This document shows, piece by piece, positions 24,179 through 33,716 of a stretch of DNA of 64,000 nucleotides (within the stretch, counting starts at the first letter, position 1; each line of letters begins with the position of its first letter). The DNA lies in the NCBI GenBank assembly GCA_947446595.1, contig CANFGS010000006.1, positions 1-64,000 of the forward strand, given 5' to 3'. This DNA comes from Neisseriaceae bacterium. GTDB taxonomy: Bacteria; Pseudomonadota; Gammaproteobacteria; Burkholderiales; UBA11063. Position numbers and translations under genes: made by a program. The notes below the pieces were generated by a model, which was not told the origin of the DNA, searched no databases, and saw only the letters and a list, made by a program, of their open reading frames with translations.

Positions 24179-24675
24179 TGTTGTATATCCCGATTATATT
24201 TAGTCCAGTTGATTTTAACATAGTCAAACATTCCACGAGACAAGTTGCAATCTGGGTAAATTATCTTAAATGCTGCTAATGCCTCATCAAAGCTTTTATT
24301 CACAAATTCCCCATTGATTGCTAAAAATAACATTGCTATTCCAGCAGAACGAGACATACCTTGATTACAGTGTACCAACACTTTTAAATCATCACTCAAA
24401 TTGGTATCAATAAATGTTAGAGCTTCATCAATAATACTATGTGCAATGTAATCTACCTTGTCTACATCAACTAGGTTTAATATCAATCGACTACCTCTTT
24501 TTGCTATCAGATATTCGGGATGATCTTTCGGAGCTCCGTTAGTTTTATAACCTAACGCTTCCCTGTGATAAGGTTCTTTACATGCGTGAACAATTGCCCA
24601 ACCACTTTGAAATCGAACACTGCTATCGTAGTCAAATTGACTACCAACATATAAATTATTGTATACTTCAATCAT
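24175..24675 (-). CDS. Dual-specificity protein phosphatase embedded in the hsd operon
   Basis: VLVHCNQGMSRSAGIAMLFL (HCx5R P-loop) with DSP-like fold; overlaps hsdR start by ATGA, starts 4 nt after hsdS stop. Confidence 0.88.
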   Translation of the reverse strand: MIEVYNNLYVGSQFDYDSSVRFQSGWAIVHACKEPYHREALGYKTNGAPKDHPEYLIAKRGSRLILNLVDVDKVDYIAHSIIDEALTFIDTNLSDDLKVLVHCNQGMSRSAGIAMLFLAINGEFVNKSFDEALAAFKIIYPDCNLSRGMFDYVKINWTKYNRDIQQ

Positions 24676-24679
24676 AAAT

Positions 24680-25966
24680 TTAAACTCCGTGTGTCACGTC
24701 AATTTCACCTGACATGAGCTTTGGTAATAATGAGTCTCGAATATTCTCAAGTTTTTTACTTTCCACGCAGGTATTGACAAAATAGTCCACAATGGGCGAG
24801 ATAATTGCATTTAATTTTTTTAGTTGTATTGCATCTGGAATCAAAACTTTAGCACTTGAAAGATGTTTGCGTTGGATATGACCCATAGTAGTCGCTTTAT
24901 CTTGAGCCACTCCAATAAAATACTCTAAATGATGCTTAGTCCAATAATAATAAAACCACTTTGGATAGCTATCGGAAGTTATTTTAAACAGATGTTGATT
25001 TAATCCACCCATGCCACCACACCATATGTCCACCAAAAGTGTTCCAGACCATGAAAATACAACGTCTCCATTTGCCAATTTATACGTATTAGCTATGTTA
25101 TAGCTACATCGATCACTACTATCATCAACGTATCCTTGCCGTAACTCCTTAATTTTTATCACAGGTAATGACAATTCATTATCTTTTGGTCGATATTTTT
25201 GCATAGCAAGCCCATTTGTAAATGTAGCAACTTCATCTAAATTTTTTATCTGCCAACCTTTGGGGATTTCGCCAAACTCGCTATCAATCATAGCGCCACC
25301 AGAGTCTTTATATGGAGTGCCATTTTCATCTGGGAAATTAAAATCTATTATCCATTGCTTAAATATAATTTGGGTTATTTCATCTAATTTTTTACTGATC
25401 TGTTGGTTTACCTCTATTTTGTCATCAAGACAGGATAATATATCAGCAATTTTTTTCTGTTTTTCTAGTGGGGGTAAATTTATCACTAAATTTTTAACAT
25501 CGCTAGGACTAATATTTGCTTGATTTGCTGCTCCACCAGCATTTTTGGCTAAATAATATCTAATCTCACTCTGGATTATATGGTAGTATAAAAAATTATA
25601 ATCAATGGAATTTTTATCAGTAATTATAAATTTGCCCACACGTTGATTTAATAAAAGCTGGGGGCATTTCAATTTAACTCTACCTACTTTACCAACGGCA
25701 GACGCAAATTGATTAACGTTAGAACCTGTAAGAGATATTAATATATCATTAAAAAATAACTGATATTTACTTTTACTTTCAAATAGTTCATAATCTACAT
25801 ACTGAACATCTTCTAATGTTACATATGGAGAAACAATATTTTTAATTTTTATTACAGGAACCCCAACATTCTTGAAATCAGTAGTTTTAAAAGCATATCC
25901 AGAGATTATATCTACCACATCCCCTAGCTTTTTAACCATCCAATCAGTTGGCAATTGTTTCAACAT
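24680..25966 (-). CDS. hsdS: Type I restriction-modification specificity subunit S
   Basis: Two target-recognition domains with conserved repeats (LPPLEKQKKIADILSCLDDKIEVN; GEIPKGWQIKNLDEVATFTNG). Confidence 0.95.
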   Translation of the reverse strand: MLKQLPTDWMVKKLGDVVDIISGYAFKTTDFKNVGVPVIKIKNIVSPYVTLEDVQYVDYELFESKSKYQLFFNDILISLTGSNVNQFASAVGKVGRVKLKCPQLLLNQRVGKFIITDKNSIDYNFLYYHIIQSEIRYYLAKNAGGAANQANISPSDVKNLVINLPPLEKQKKIADILSCLDDKIEVNQQISKKLDEITQIIFKQWIIDFNFPDENGTPYKDSGGAMIDSEFGEIPKGWQIKNLDEVATFTNGLAMQKYRPKDNELSLPVIKIKELRQGYVDDSSDRCSYNIANTYKLANGDVVFSWSGTLLVDIWCGGMGGLNQHLFKITSDSYPKWFYYYWTKHHLEYFIGVAQDKATTMGHIQRKHLSSAKVLIPDAIQLKKLNAIISPIVDYFVNTCVESKKLENIRDSLLPKLMSGEIDVTHGV

Positions 25967-25975
25967 GCAGCACTC

Positions 25976-27478
25976 CTAGAAATCAAACCCAATATTTCCT
26001 AACTTATCCCTTACCTCATCCTGTAAGTGATTAGATTTAGCAAACATTTCAGCAAGTTCAGAGGTTAATCTTTGCATCTTATCGTCAAATGGCTCGCTTT
26101 CTACATAAGCCTCTTCCGAACCAACATAACGTCCTGGAGTCAAGATATACTCATGCTGCCTCACTTCATCTAGCATACTAACTTTACAAAACCCTTGAAC
26201 ATCTTCATAAGCCTGATCGTACTTCCATTTATGGTAAGTATCTGCAACCAACTTAATCTCATCATCTGATAATTCACGATGTTTGCGTGTTACCATCATT
26301 CCTAGCTTACGAGCATCAATGAATAATATCTCATTCTTTCTGTCATGCCCATTTTTAGACTTCTTGTTTTTAGTCACAAACCATAAGCAAACTGGGATAG
26401 TCACTGTATAAAAAAGATTGGTAGGCATAGTTACAATACAATCTACCAATCCAGCTTCAATAATATTTTTGCGGATTTCCAAGTCCTCTTTAGTATTGCT
26501 TGACATTGAGCCATTAGATAAAACAAATCCAGCAATCCCATTTGGGGATAATTTAGAGACCATGTGTGAAATCCAGGCATAGTTTGCGTTATTCGCAGAT
26601 GGTACGCCGTATTTCCAACGTGCGTCATCTTTCAATCGCTCACCCCCCCAATCTTTGATGTTAAATGGTGGGTTAGCTAAAATATAATCAGCTCTTAAAT
26701 TCTTATGTAAATCACCACTAAAAGTATCGGCATCTCGTTCACCTAAATTACCATCAATTCCTCGAATTGCTAAATTCATTTTGCACAAACGCCAAGTTGT
26801 TGCGGTATATTCTTGCCCGTAAATATGAATGGCATCTTTTCTACCTTGATGCTCTTCCACAAATTTTTGACTTTGTACAAACATGCCACCGCTACCGCAA
26901 CATGGATCATACACCCGACCTTCGTATGGTTCAATCATCTGTACCAATAATTTAACTATTGATGGTGGAGTATAAAACTCACCCTCTGATGAACCAAAAT
27001 TGCTAAGAAAATACTCATATACACGTCCTAAAACATCTTTTGCCCGTGATTCTTTATCACCAAGTTTGAAAGAAAACAAATCAACTAATTCACCTAATTT
27101 GGTCTTATCTATCTCAGGACGAGCATAATTTTTAGGTAATACCCCCTTCAGACTAGGGTTGTTTTTTTCTAGCACAATCATTGCATTATCAATAACCTGT
27201 CCAATATTTGGTTGCTTGGCGTGATTTTTGATAACTTCCCATCGAGCATCAGTTGGAACGAAAAATACATTATCTGCAATATATGCATCTGCTATTTCTT
27301 CTTCGGCATTGCCATCATTAATAAGCTGGTTATACTTCTCCTCAAATCCATCTGATATATATTTTAAGAATATTAAACCTAATACTACGTGCTTATACTC
27401 TGATGATTCAATATTACCTCTGAGTTTATCTGCCATGTCCCATAAAGACTGTTCAAAACCTAAATTCATAGTTGCCAT
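25976..27478 (-). CDS. hsdM: Type I restriction-modification DNA methyltransferase subunit M
   Basis: VYDPCCGSGGMFVQ, YILANPPFNIKDWGG, N-terminal ALWDMADKLRGN-like helix. Confidence 0.97.
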   Translation of the reverse strand: MATMNLGFEQSLWDMADKLRGNIESSEYKHVVLGLIFLKYISDGFEEKYNQLINDGNAEEEIADAYIADNVFFVPTDARWEVIKNHAKQPNIGQVIDNAMIVLEKNNPSLKGVLPKNYARPEIDKTKLGELVDLFSFKLGDKESRAKDVLGRVYEYFLSNFGSSEGEFYTPPSIVKLLVQMIEPYEGRVYDPCCGSGGMFVQSQKFVEEHQGRKDAIHIYGQEYTATTWRLCKMNLAIRGIDGNLGERDADTFSGDLHKNLRADYILANPPFNIKDWGGERLKDDARWKYGVPSANNANYAWISHMVSKLSPNGIAGFVLSNGSMSSNTKEDLEIRKNIIEAGLVDCIVTMPTNLFYTVTIPVCLWFVTKNKKSKNGHDRKNEILFIDARKLGMMVTRKHRELSDDEIKLVADTYHKWKYDQAYEDVQGFCKVSMLDEVRQHEYILTPGRYVGSEEAYVESEPFDDKMQRLTSELAEMFAKSNHLQDEVRDKLGNIGFDF

Positions 27479-27662
27479 TTTAATCCTCTTTGTATAAAAA
27501 TATACAGTGCAAAATATTAGTTTATGGTAGCGTTTTGTGAGGGTTATGCCGTTTAATTATTGCTAACCACTCCTACCTTAACCATCGGGTGCGGGTATAT
27601 TAACACCACTCAATAGTGAATAACTTATTGATAATATTGGTTTTTATTTGTGTATGTACTGG

Positions 27663-27682
27663 TTTGGGGCAAATTTGGGGCA
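27663..27682 (-). repeat. Internal copy of integrase arm-site-like tandem TGCCCCAAATTTGCCCCAAA
   Basis: Reverse complement identical over 20 nt to 15269-15288 near attL. Confidence 0.7.
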
Positions 27683-27886
27683 GATATTACTATAATTATG
27701 CCAAAAATACAGGGGTATCCCGAATTTTGAGGCTACACCCTCCAGAAAATTTATTTCAGTGGAGCTAAAATTTTCATTGCCTTATAAACCATTATCCTTA
27801 CCATACATTATCTATTTTCACTCAAACTGCCAATTTGGTAGTCTCACGTGCAATAATTATTAGTACTGATACAGATGTATGTATCG

Positions 27887-28546
27887 CTATAATAGCTTAC
27901 CTAATAAATAAACAACTCTACCTATAACCCTCAACTCATCATCACCGTTAAAATGTTTTTCTGGATAGGCTGTGTTTTCTGAACGTGCTATTAATTTGCC
28001 TGATCCTAGCTCTTTAAACATTTTTTTTATGAATATATCATTATGTACTGAAATAGCATAAATACGGTTATCAAGTATTTCAATTTGTGCGGTATCTACA
28101 ATAACTTTTTGTCCATCGTGTAATTCAGGAGTCATGCTATCACCCTGTACTTCGAAAATACAAAGGTTTTCCTCTTTCCATCCAAATATTTTAATATCAT
28201 TGCGATCTACAGCATGATGACGAACGATATCCTGCTCAAATATTGTATTGCCGTTACCTGCTGATAAGCGATTAGCATATACTGGGATTTGCGCTACTGT
28301 TTCATATTCATTTGCCCCATCTTCAACATCAAGCTGACCTGGCTGGAGTTTAAATAATTGTTCAACTGTCTTTGCTACTTTAGAACCAAATTGTCTAGTG
28401 CCATTTAAAATCATGTAGTATGGAGTTGGACTAATACTATACTTTTTTGCAAAAGCATTTACCGAGCCCTCAAAATGTTCTTCAACCAACCGCAAGAAGT
28501 TATTAACTCGAATTGCGTTAACTCTATCACTCACTTTATACCTCAT
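27887..28546 (-). CDS. CI/LexA-like phage repressor with S24 peptidase domain
   Basis: N-terminal HTH region, IFEVQGDSMTPELHDGQKVIVDTAQ and later Lys-containing FIKKMFKEL segment. Confidence 0.92.
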   Translation of the reverse strand: MRYKVSDRVNAIRVNNFLRLVEEHFEGSVNAFAKKYSISPTPYYMILNGTRQFGSKVAKTVEQLFKLQPGQLDVEDGANEYETVAQIPVYANRLSAGNGNTIFEQDIVRHHAVDRNDIKIFGWKEENLCIFEVQGDSMTPELHDGQKVIVDTAQIEILDNRIYAISVHNDIFIKKMFKELGSGKLIARSENTAYPEKHFNGDDELRVIGRVVYLLGKLL

Positions 28547-28564
28547 ATCGAAATAAATTTACTC

Positions 28565-28581
28565 TCTCATTTTGAGAGATA
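28565..28581. promoter_or_regulatory. Repressor operator overlapping the rightward promoter
   Basis: TCTCATTTTGAGAGATA containing the palindrome CTCTCA-TTT-TGAGAG, immediately upstream of TATAAT (28586-28591). Confidence 0.65.
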
Positions 28582-28594
28582 GTGATATAATATC

Positions 28595-28720
28595 GCTAGA
28601 ACTTTTTAATAATTTCCATTTTAAAAGTAAAGCCTACAGGCATTGCAGTGAAAATGGAATATGCATATTAGTTCTAGCTAACAGGTGGCTAAGTTTTTGC
28701 AAGCGACATAGCCATCTGTT
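28595..28720 (+). ncRNA. Putative structured phage RNA between cI and the replication genes
   Basis: GCTAGAACT/AGTTCTAGC, TTCCATTTT/AAAATGGAA nested perfect stems plus AACAGGTGGCTA/TAGCCATCTGTT 12-bp stem with one G-U; TATAAT just upstream; no convincing CDS. Confidence 0.5.
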
Positions 28721-28842
28721 CCTCAGGCTCTATTATACCATTATGAGAGAATAAATGATGATAAATTAAACTCTCGTACACTTGCTCAGTTTGCAAAAGA
28801 CTCTTTATTTATAAATTTTAATATGCATACGGAGGTGTAACC

Positions 28843-29793
28843 TTGAATAAACCATTCATCAAATTATTACTAAAACATCCTATTGCATATCACAAATGTT
28901 TTGCCGAGCTAATGAAAAGTGCGAGCGGTGGCTTATTTTTATCTCAAGTCTACTACTGGTGGAGTAATAAAAGTGGTGATTGGAATTATAAATTTAATCA
29001 AGATTTTATGGAAGAGCTTGGTTTAAGCGAATGGGAATTAAGAAAAGCTAAAGAGAAAGCGATTGAGCTGCAAATAATTGATTTTAAGTTAGGTAAAGTT
29101 GGCAAATTAGCTAATGTACCATTTTACAAAATCAATGAGGACAGCCTATTTAGCCATTTAGAACAGCTAAGTAAAATTAAACATGAGCAAGCAAATTTCT
29201 CATCCTCATTAGCTATTGAGGAATCCACACTAGGTATTGAGTATAACTCTAAAGGTCATGAGGATACCTCAACAGGTATCGAGAAATACACAACACCTCT
29301 TGAGAGTGTCTCGCAACCATTATATACAGAGATTACTACAAAAACTAACTCAGAGACTATAGCAAAAAATATAAATGCCACTAACAATAAAACTGGTGAA
29401 TTAGAAATACTACCAGAACCAGAAATAAAATCAGCATCTTGTAATAATTCTGGTGTGGTTACAAAAAATAGTGATCTTGTGTTTGATTATACTGATTTTG
29501 ATGATTTACAGGCAAAAGCGATTGAGGCTTGGTTTGTTTATCGCAAAGAAGCTAAAAAGACCTACAAGACCAAGTCCCGTTTAACCGCATTACGCAATAA
29601 GATGCTGGAACTAAAAGCATCTGATCTACTCATTGAAGCAATTAACCACAGTATTGCAATGGAGTACAGGGGATTATTTCCGCCCAATAATGCTGGGCGT
29701 TATGTACCTTCAGGTTCACCGCCTAAAAAGCAGTTTAATTATGTTCATGATTTCACCAATGAAAAGCCTGGACAACAAGTTGATACATTTTAA
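28843..29793 (+). CDS. Phage replication initiation-like protein (TTG start)
   Basis: N-terminal replication-protein-like winged helix (FLSQVYYWWSNKSGDWNYKFNQDFMEELGLSEWELRKAKEKA); precedes dnaC-like gene; SD GGAGG at 28831. Confidence 0.7.
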   Translation: MNKPFIKLLLKHPIAYHKCFAELMKSASGGLFLSQVYYWWSNKSGDWNYKFNQDFMEELGLSEWELRKAKEKAIELQIIDFKLGKVGKLANVPFYKINEDSLFSHLEQLSKIKHEQANFSSSLAIEESTLGIEYNSKGHEDTSTGIEKYTTPLESVSQPLYTEITTKTNSETIAKNINATNNKTGELEILPEPEIKSASCNNSGVVTKNSDLVFDYTDFDDLQAKAIEAWFVYRKEAKKTYKTKSRLTALRNKMLELKASDLLIEAINHSIAMEYRGLFPPNNAGRYVPSGSPPKKQFNYVHDFTNEKPGQQVDTF

Positions 29794-29831
29794 TTACGCT
29801 AAACCATAAACCAAATATTGAGGAGTTCACC

Positions 29832-30590
29832 ATGTCAATAAAATTTACCTTTGGCATTATTGCAGAAGAACAACGAACCTGTGATAAACATAAGCAAGAG
29901 TATACTAGTCGTATGTTTATGCGTAGTGATGGTGGGGAATATTGGACTGGATGCCCTATCTGTAATGAAGAAGAACAGCGACAAAAACGTCGGCAAGAGC
30001 AACTTCAGGAACAGATCGCTTATAAACAACGCCAAATTGCCAGATTATTTAAACAATCGGCTATTCCACCACGCTTTAGTGATGATAGCTTCGACAATTA
30101 CATTGCTGATACTGCTGAGAAATCTACAGTAAAAAACTCCATGCTAGAGTTTGCAAATAATATTGCCAACAATCTAAAACTTGGGCGCAATGTCATTTTA
30201 GCGGGTAACTCAGGCAATGGTAAGACGCATTTATCAGTTGCTACCGCTAAAACCGCTATTAATGGTGGTCATACCGCATTATTCACAACTGTTGGCGAAA
30301 TGATCGACAAAATCAATGAAGCTGGCTGGAATAAAGCTACTGCAATTGATAACTATACCGTACCCGATTTGCTAATTTTAGATGAAGTTACCTACACGCT
30401 TAATAGCGAAGAGCAAAAAAACCTGTTTAAGGTTATCAATAAGCGTTATGAGCAAGTTCGTTCCACTATTATACAAACTAATTTACCCATGCCTGATCTT
30501 AAAAATGTGCTGGGTGAACGCATTATTGATCGCCTACGTGAGAATGGTGGAGTTGTGCTTTATTTTACATGGGAGAGTTATCGCAAATGA
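29832..30590 (+). CDS. DnaC-like helicase loader ATPase
   Basis: CPICNEE zinc motif, VILAGNSGNGKTHLSVATAKTA Walker A, DLLILDEV Walker B. Confidence 0.92.
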   Translation: MSIKFTFGIIAEEQRTCDKHKQEYTSRMFMRSDGGEYWTGCPICNEEEQRQKRRQEQLQEQIAYKQRQIARLFKQSAIPPRFSDDSFDNYIADTAEKSTVKNSMLEFANNIANNLKLGRNVILAGNSGNGKTHLSVATAKTAINGGHTALFTTVGEMIDKINEAGWNKATAIDNYTVPDLLILDEVTYTLNSEEQKNLFKVINKRYEQVRSTIIQTNLPMPDLKNVLGERIIDRLRENGGVVLYFTWESYRK

Positions 30591-30967
30591 ATAACACCAA
30601 TTATACCCATAGCATTACGATGCCATACCCAATTAGCACAAATCGCTATTACCGTAACCTTCAGCATATTACTACTTTATCTAAAGAAGGTCGATTATTT
30701 AAACAAACAGTTAGGTTGGCAAATTTGCGCATTAAGCCAATTTTGGATGATGTGGTGCTAAACATTACTATCCACCCAAAACAGAAAAAAGATGGCGGTG
30801 CTTATAACCAGATTATTGACCTTGATAATGGGCTCAAGTGTATTTTAGATAGTCTGATTGGAGTTGTTTACCATGATGACAAGCAAGTTAAGGGATTACA
30901 TGTTGACTATGGTTCATCAAAAGTTGGTGGTGCAGCCACAGTTTTAGTCAGTAAATTTGTAGTGTAG
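30569..30967 (+). CDS. rusA: RusA-family Holliday junction resolvase (likely start at 30587)
   Basis: MPYPISTNRYYR, HPKQKKDGGAYNQIIDLDNGLKCILDSLIGVVYHDDKQV. Confidence 0.9.
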   Translation: MGELSQMNNTNYTHSITMPYPISTNRYYRNLQHITTLSKEGRLFKQTVRLANLRIKPILDDVVLNITIHPKQKKDGGAYNQIIDLDNGLKCILDSLIGVVYHDDKQVKGLHVDYGSSKVGGAATVLVSKFVV

Positions 30968-30979
30968 GTTACCTATTAA

Positions 30980-31855
30980 ATGCAACATTTAATCAATAAG
31001 ATTCATCATGCCAATTGTTTTGATGTTTTGGCTCAAATACCAGACAATAGTATTGACTTGGTATTAACTGACCCACCATATCTAACTACCAAATTGGAGT
31101 ATGATGTTTTGGCAGCTAAAACCCTTGATTTGAACAAGTGGTTTGCTGAGATTATTCGTGTTGCTAAACCAACTGCACCAATATTGATTTTTAGTAGTGG
31201 CAAATTTACCTACAGGATGGTCAATATTGGCTGGCAATATTTTAGGTATGAGCTTATCTGGGATAAAGTTAATAAGGTAACAGGTGCATTAGATTCAAAC
31301 TCCCGACCATTATTAAACCATGAATTTGTATTGTATTTTAGTAAAAACTTTGTACGTGGGAGCAATAAAAGCAATTTGGAGCGTAATGTTTATAACCATG
31401 AAGTGCTTGTTTCAAAAACTGATATTAAGAAAAATCGTGGCTTAACTTTATACGGCAAACACAATGGTTTTGAATATAAAAAACTCAATGATAAAAAATA
31501 TCCAAAGAGCATATTGCGTTATAACAAACCCAATATTAAGTGGACGCATCCATCTGAGAAACCTTTCGGGCTAATTGAACGCCTAATTTGCCTATATTCT
31601 CACCCAAATAGCATTGTGCTAGATACTTTTTCTGGTAGTGGCGTAGTTGCTCATGCGTGTATTTTAAATGATAGAAACTTTATTGCTACCGAACTGGATG
31701 CCAAGTTCCATGCGGGTTCAATTAAGCGATTAAGTAACTGCATGTTTGCAAGTCAGGTTATTGCTAATAATGAATTTAATGCACTAGAACCAATTTGCGA
31801 CGCACTGCGTCGTGATTTTAAAGTTAGTAATCATGAAGCACCAAACCATTTATAA
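30980..31855 (+). CDS. Orphan DNA methyltransferase (N6-adenine/N4-cytosine type)
   Basis: DLVLTDPPYLTTKLEYD catalytic motif followed by LDTFSGSGVVAHA SAM motif (beta-type order). Confidence 0.9.
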   Translation: MQHLINKIHHANCFDVLAQIPDNSIDLVLTDPPYLTTKLEYDVLAAKTLDLNKWFAEIIRVAKPTAPILIFSSGKFTYRMVNIGWQYFRYELIWDKVNKVTGALDSNSRPLLNHEFVLYFSKNFVRGSNKSNLERNVYNHEVLVSKTDIKKNRGLTLYGKHNGFEYKKLNDKKYPKSILRYNKPNIKWTHPSEKPFGLIERLICLYSHPNSIVLDTFSGSGVVAHACILNDRNFIATELDAKFHAGSIKRLSNCMFASQVIANNEFNALEPICDALRRDFKVSNHEAPNHL

Positions 31856-32198
31856 AGAACTAGGTATTAGCTATAAGAACTATACCAAACTGCGCAATAA
31901 ATACAGATTCTTTGCGTACATTACCGATTTATTAACACTGGATTATGTGCTAAACCTTGATGGTGATCTGGCTAATAACCTACTGAGGGATTTAAAAGAA
32001 ATACTACAGCACAAAGCGGTATTGCGAGGCTTAGACTTGGCTTTATTTGGTAGTTTACGCTGTTTTAGTTTAGATAATTTGCAACTTATCCGTAGCTTGG
32101 CGGAAGCAACTAATCGTTACCAATCACATAAATGGCAGTACGGTAGTCCAGATATTGGGCATACTGGTACTGGAGATAAAAATGTCATCAATATATAG
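31812..32198 (+). CDS. Hypothetical phage protein
   Basis: ORF in the rightward operon overlapping flanking genes. Confidence 0.5.
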   Translation: MILKLVIMKHQTIYKELGISYKNYTKLRNKYRFFAYITDLLTLDYVLNLDGDLANNLLRDLKEILQHKAVLRGLDLALFGSLRCFSLDNLQLIRSLAEATNRYQSHKWQYGSPDIGHTGTGDKNVINI

Positions 32199-33711
32199 CC
32201 TAATTCAAAGCATTTACCAGATTGGCAATATGCTGGTATATAACGGTAAGAATATCCTGCTTGATGGTAAAAACGCCTATGAAGCATTACAAACTTACTT
32301 AACCGCACGTGAGCTAGAATTACTAAATCAACATATTACTGACTATTTTTATGGTGATGTAGCCGAATATAACAAGCATTTAATTGCAACTGGTCGGGAT
32401 AAATTAGCGGGTTATGAGTTTGCTGTGGTAGCTAAAGAACATGGCTTGGATGTTTATGTAAAAACCAACCCAAACACCAACGAGCTTAAATACCTGACCT
32501 CCACTATTGAAGAACGCCACTTACAAAAGCTATACAACTATATGCTCTATGTTGCCAATAATCAAAACATTGCCCATATGCCTGAGAAAATTGCTAAAAA
32601 ATATTTGCAAGATTTAATCAGGAGCAAGAGCTTCCATATCAACGTACCCAATATTGTATCCATAAGCAATTCTACCAATGAATACTGCTTTAGCTATATA
32701 CCACTGGAGCAAATCCGAGAGCTAAACAAAAATAACCAAACCCCCGCATGGGATAACTTTTTACTCCAGTTTAATCTTGAAGTTGAGCGTGAACTATTTA
32801 TGGCGTTTGTCTATAGCATATTTAAAGCGGATAATTTTGGTCGGCAAATACTCTGGTTACAAGGTGCAGGACTAAGCGGTAAGTCAACCGTAGTTAATGT
32901 TATTGCTGATGAACTAAAACGCTACGGTGAGCATTTAGTTAGAACCATTGCGGGTAGATTCAACTTTGATAAATATGGCTTTGATGGTTTAGATCAGGCT
33001 CGTTTATCTATTGTATCCGATACCAAAGAGCGAGCATTATTATCCCGCCCAGAAATATTGCAAATCACGGGTAATGATTATGTTCATGTACAAGGTAAAT
33101 TTAAGCAAGCTAAAACCATCAAGATATTTAACAAAGTTATTGCCGTGAGCAATGTGTCACCGTTTGTGAGCATCAGCAAATTACATGAAACCAGCCGAAT
33201 GCTGTATTTGAGGTTGGATACTGAGCTATGCAAACAACGGTTTAACTTTTGGTACAAAAATAATAGCAATAATGACAGAGGTGACTGGAAATCTCAACTA
33301 CATAAAGAGTTTGACAAATTTTTAGCTAACTGTGCCGATTATTATTACAAATATTTAGCTACTGATGGTAGCTTTCAAATACCACCAGAGTTATGGAATA
33401 AGCTGGAGGAAAACAGCATTAGCAGTTACCGTAATGTAGTTAAAGCATTTGTGGATAATTGCCTTGCACACATTGATGGTAAGCGTATCTCGCTTAAGTC
33501 TGCTCAAGAAAAACTAAAGAAGTTCACTAATGTAAAAAGCGTCACTACTGTTTTGGCAATGGAGCTATACCAGACATTGGAATCTGAAGGCTATCGCATT
33601 GAGACTTTGCAAAATAAATCAGTAAAAATCATGGCAATTATGAACTGCCAATTTAAAAATGACCATCTAACTTTTGAACAACTACAAAAACAACTATTGG
33701 ATAAGGAGTAA
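32155..33711 (+). CDS. SF3/D5-type phage helicase-primase (likely start at 32182)
   Basis: LWLQGAGLSGKSTVVNVIADEL Walker A, VSDTKERALL, NKVIAVSNVSPF. Confidence 0.8.
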   Translation: MGILVLEIKMSSIYSLIQSIYQIGNMLVYNGKNILLDGKNAYEALQTYLTARELELLNQHITDYFYGDVAEYNKHLIATGRDKLAGYEFAVVAKEHGLDVYVKTNPNTNELKYLTSTIEERHLQKLYNYMLYVANNQNIAHMPEKIAKKYLQDLIRSKSFHINVPNIVSISNSTNEYCFSYIPLEQIRELNKNNQTPAWDNFLLQFNLEVERELFMAFVYSIFKADNFGRQILWLQGAGLSGKSTVVNVIADELKRYGEHLVRTIAGRFNFDKYGFDGLDQARLSIVSDTKERALLSRPEILQITGNDYVHVQGKFKQAKTIKIFNKVIAVSNVSPFVSISKLHETSRMLYLRLDTELCKQRFNFWYKNNSNNDRGDWKSQLHKEFDKFLANCADYYYKYLATDGSFQIPPELWNKLEENSISSYRNVVKAFVDNCLAHIDGKRISLKSAQEKLKKFTNVKSVTTVLAMELYQTLESEGYRIETLQNKSVKIMAIMNCQFKNDHLTFEQLQKQLLDKE

Positions 33712-33716
33712 ATGTA

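Noticed and set aside
27663-27682. Third att core copy inside the prophage
   Set aside because: Only the arm-like GCCCCAAA tandem is present here; the 23-bp tRNA core is absent, so it is not called an att site.
28572-28754. 60-aa ORF MRDSDIISLELFNNFHFKSK...
   Set aside because: Start lies upstream of the likely -10 box and the sequence is better explained by RNA secondary structure.
32117-32308. 63-aa minus-strand ORF over the helicase start
   Set aside because: Shadow ORF; no coding evidence.
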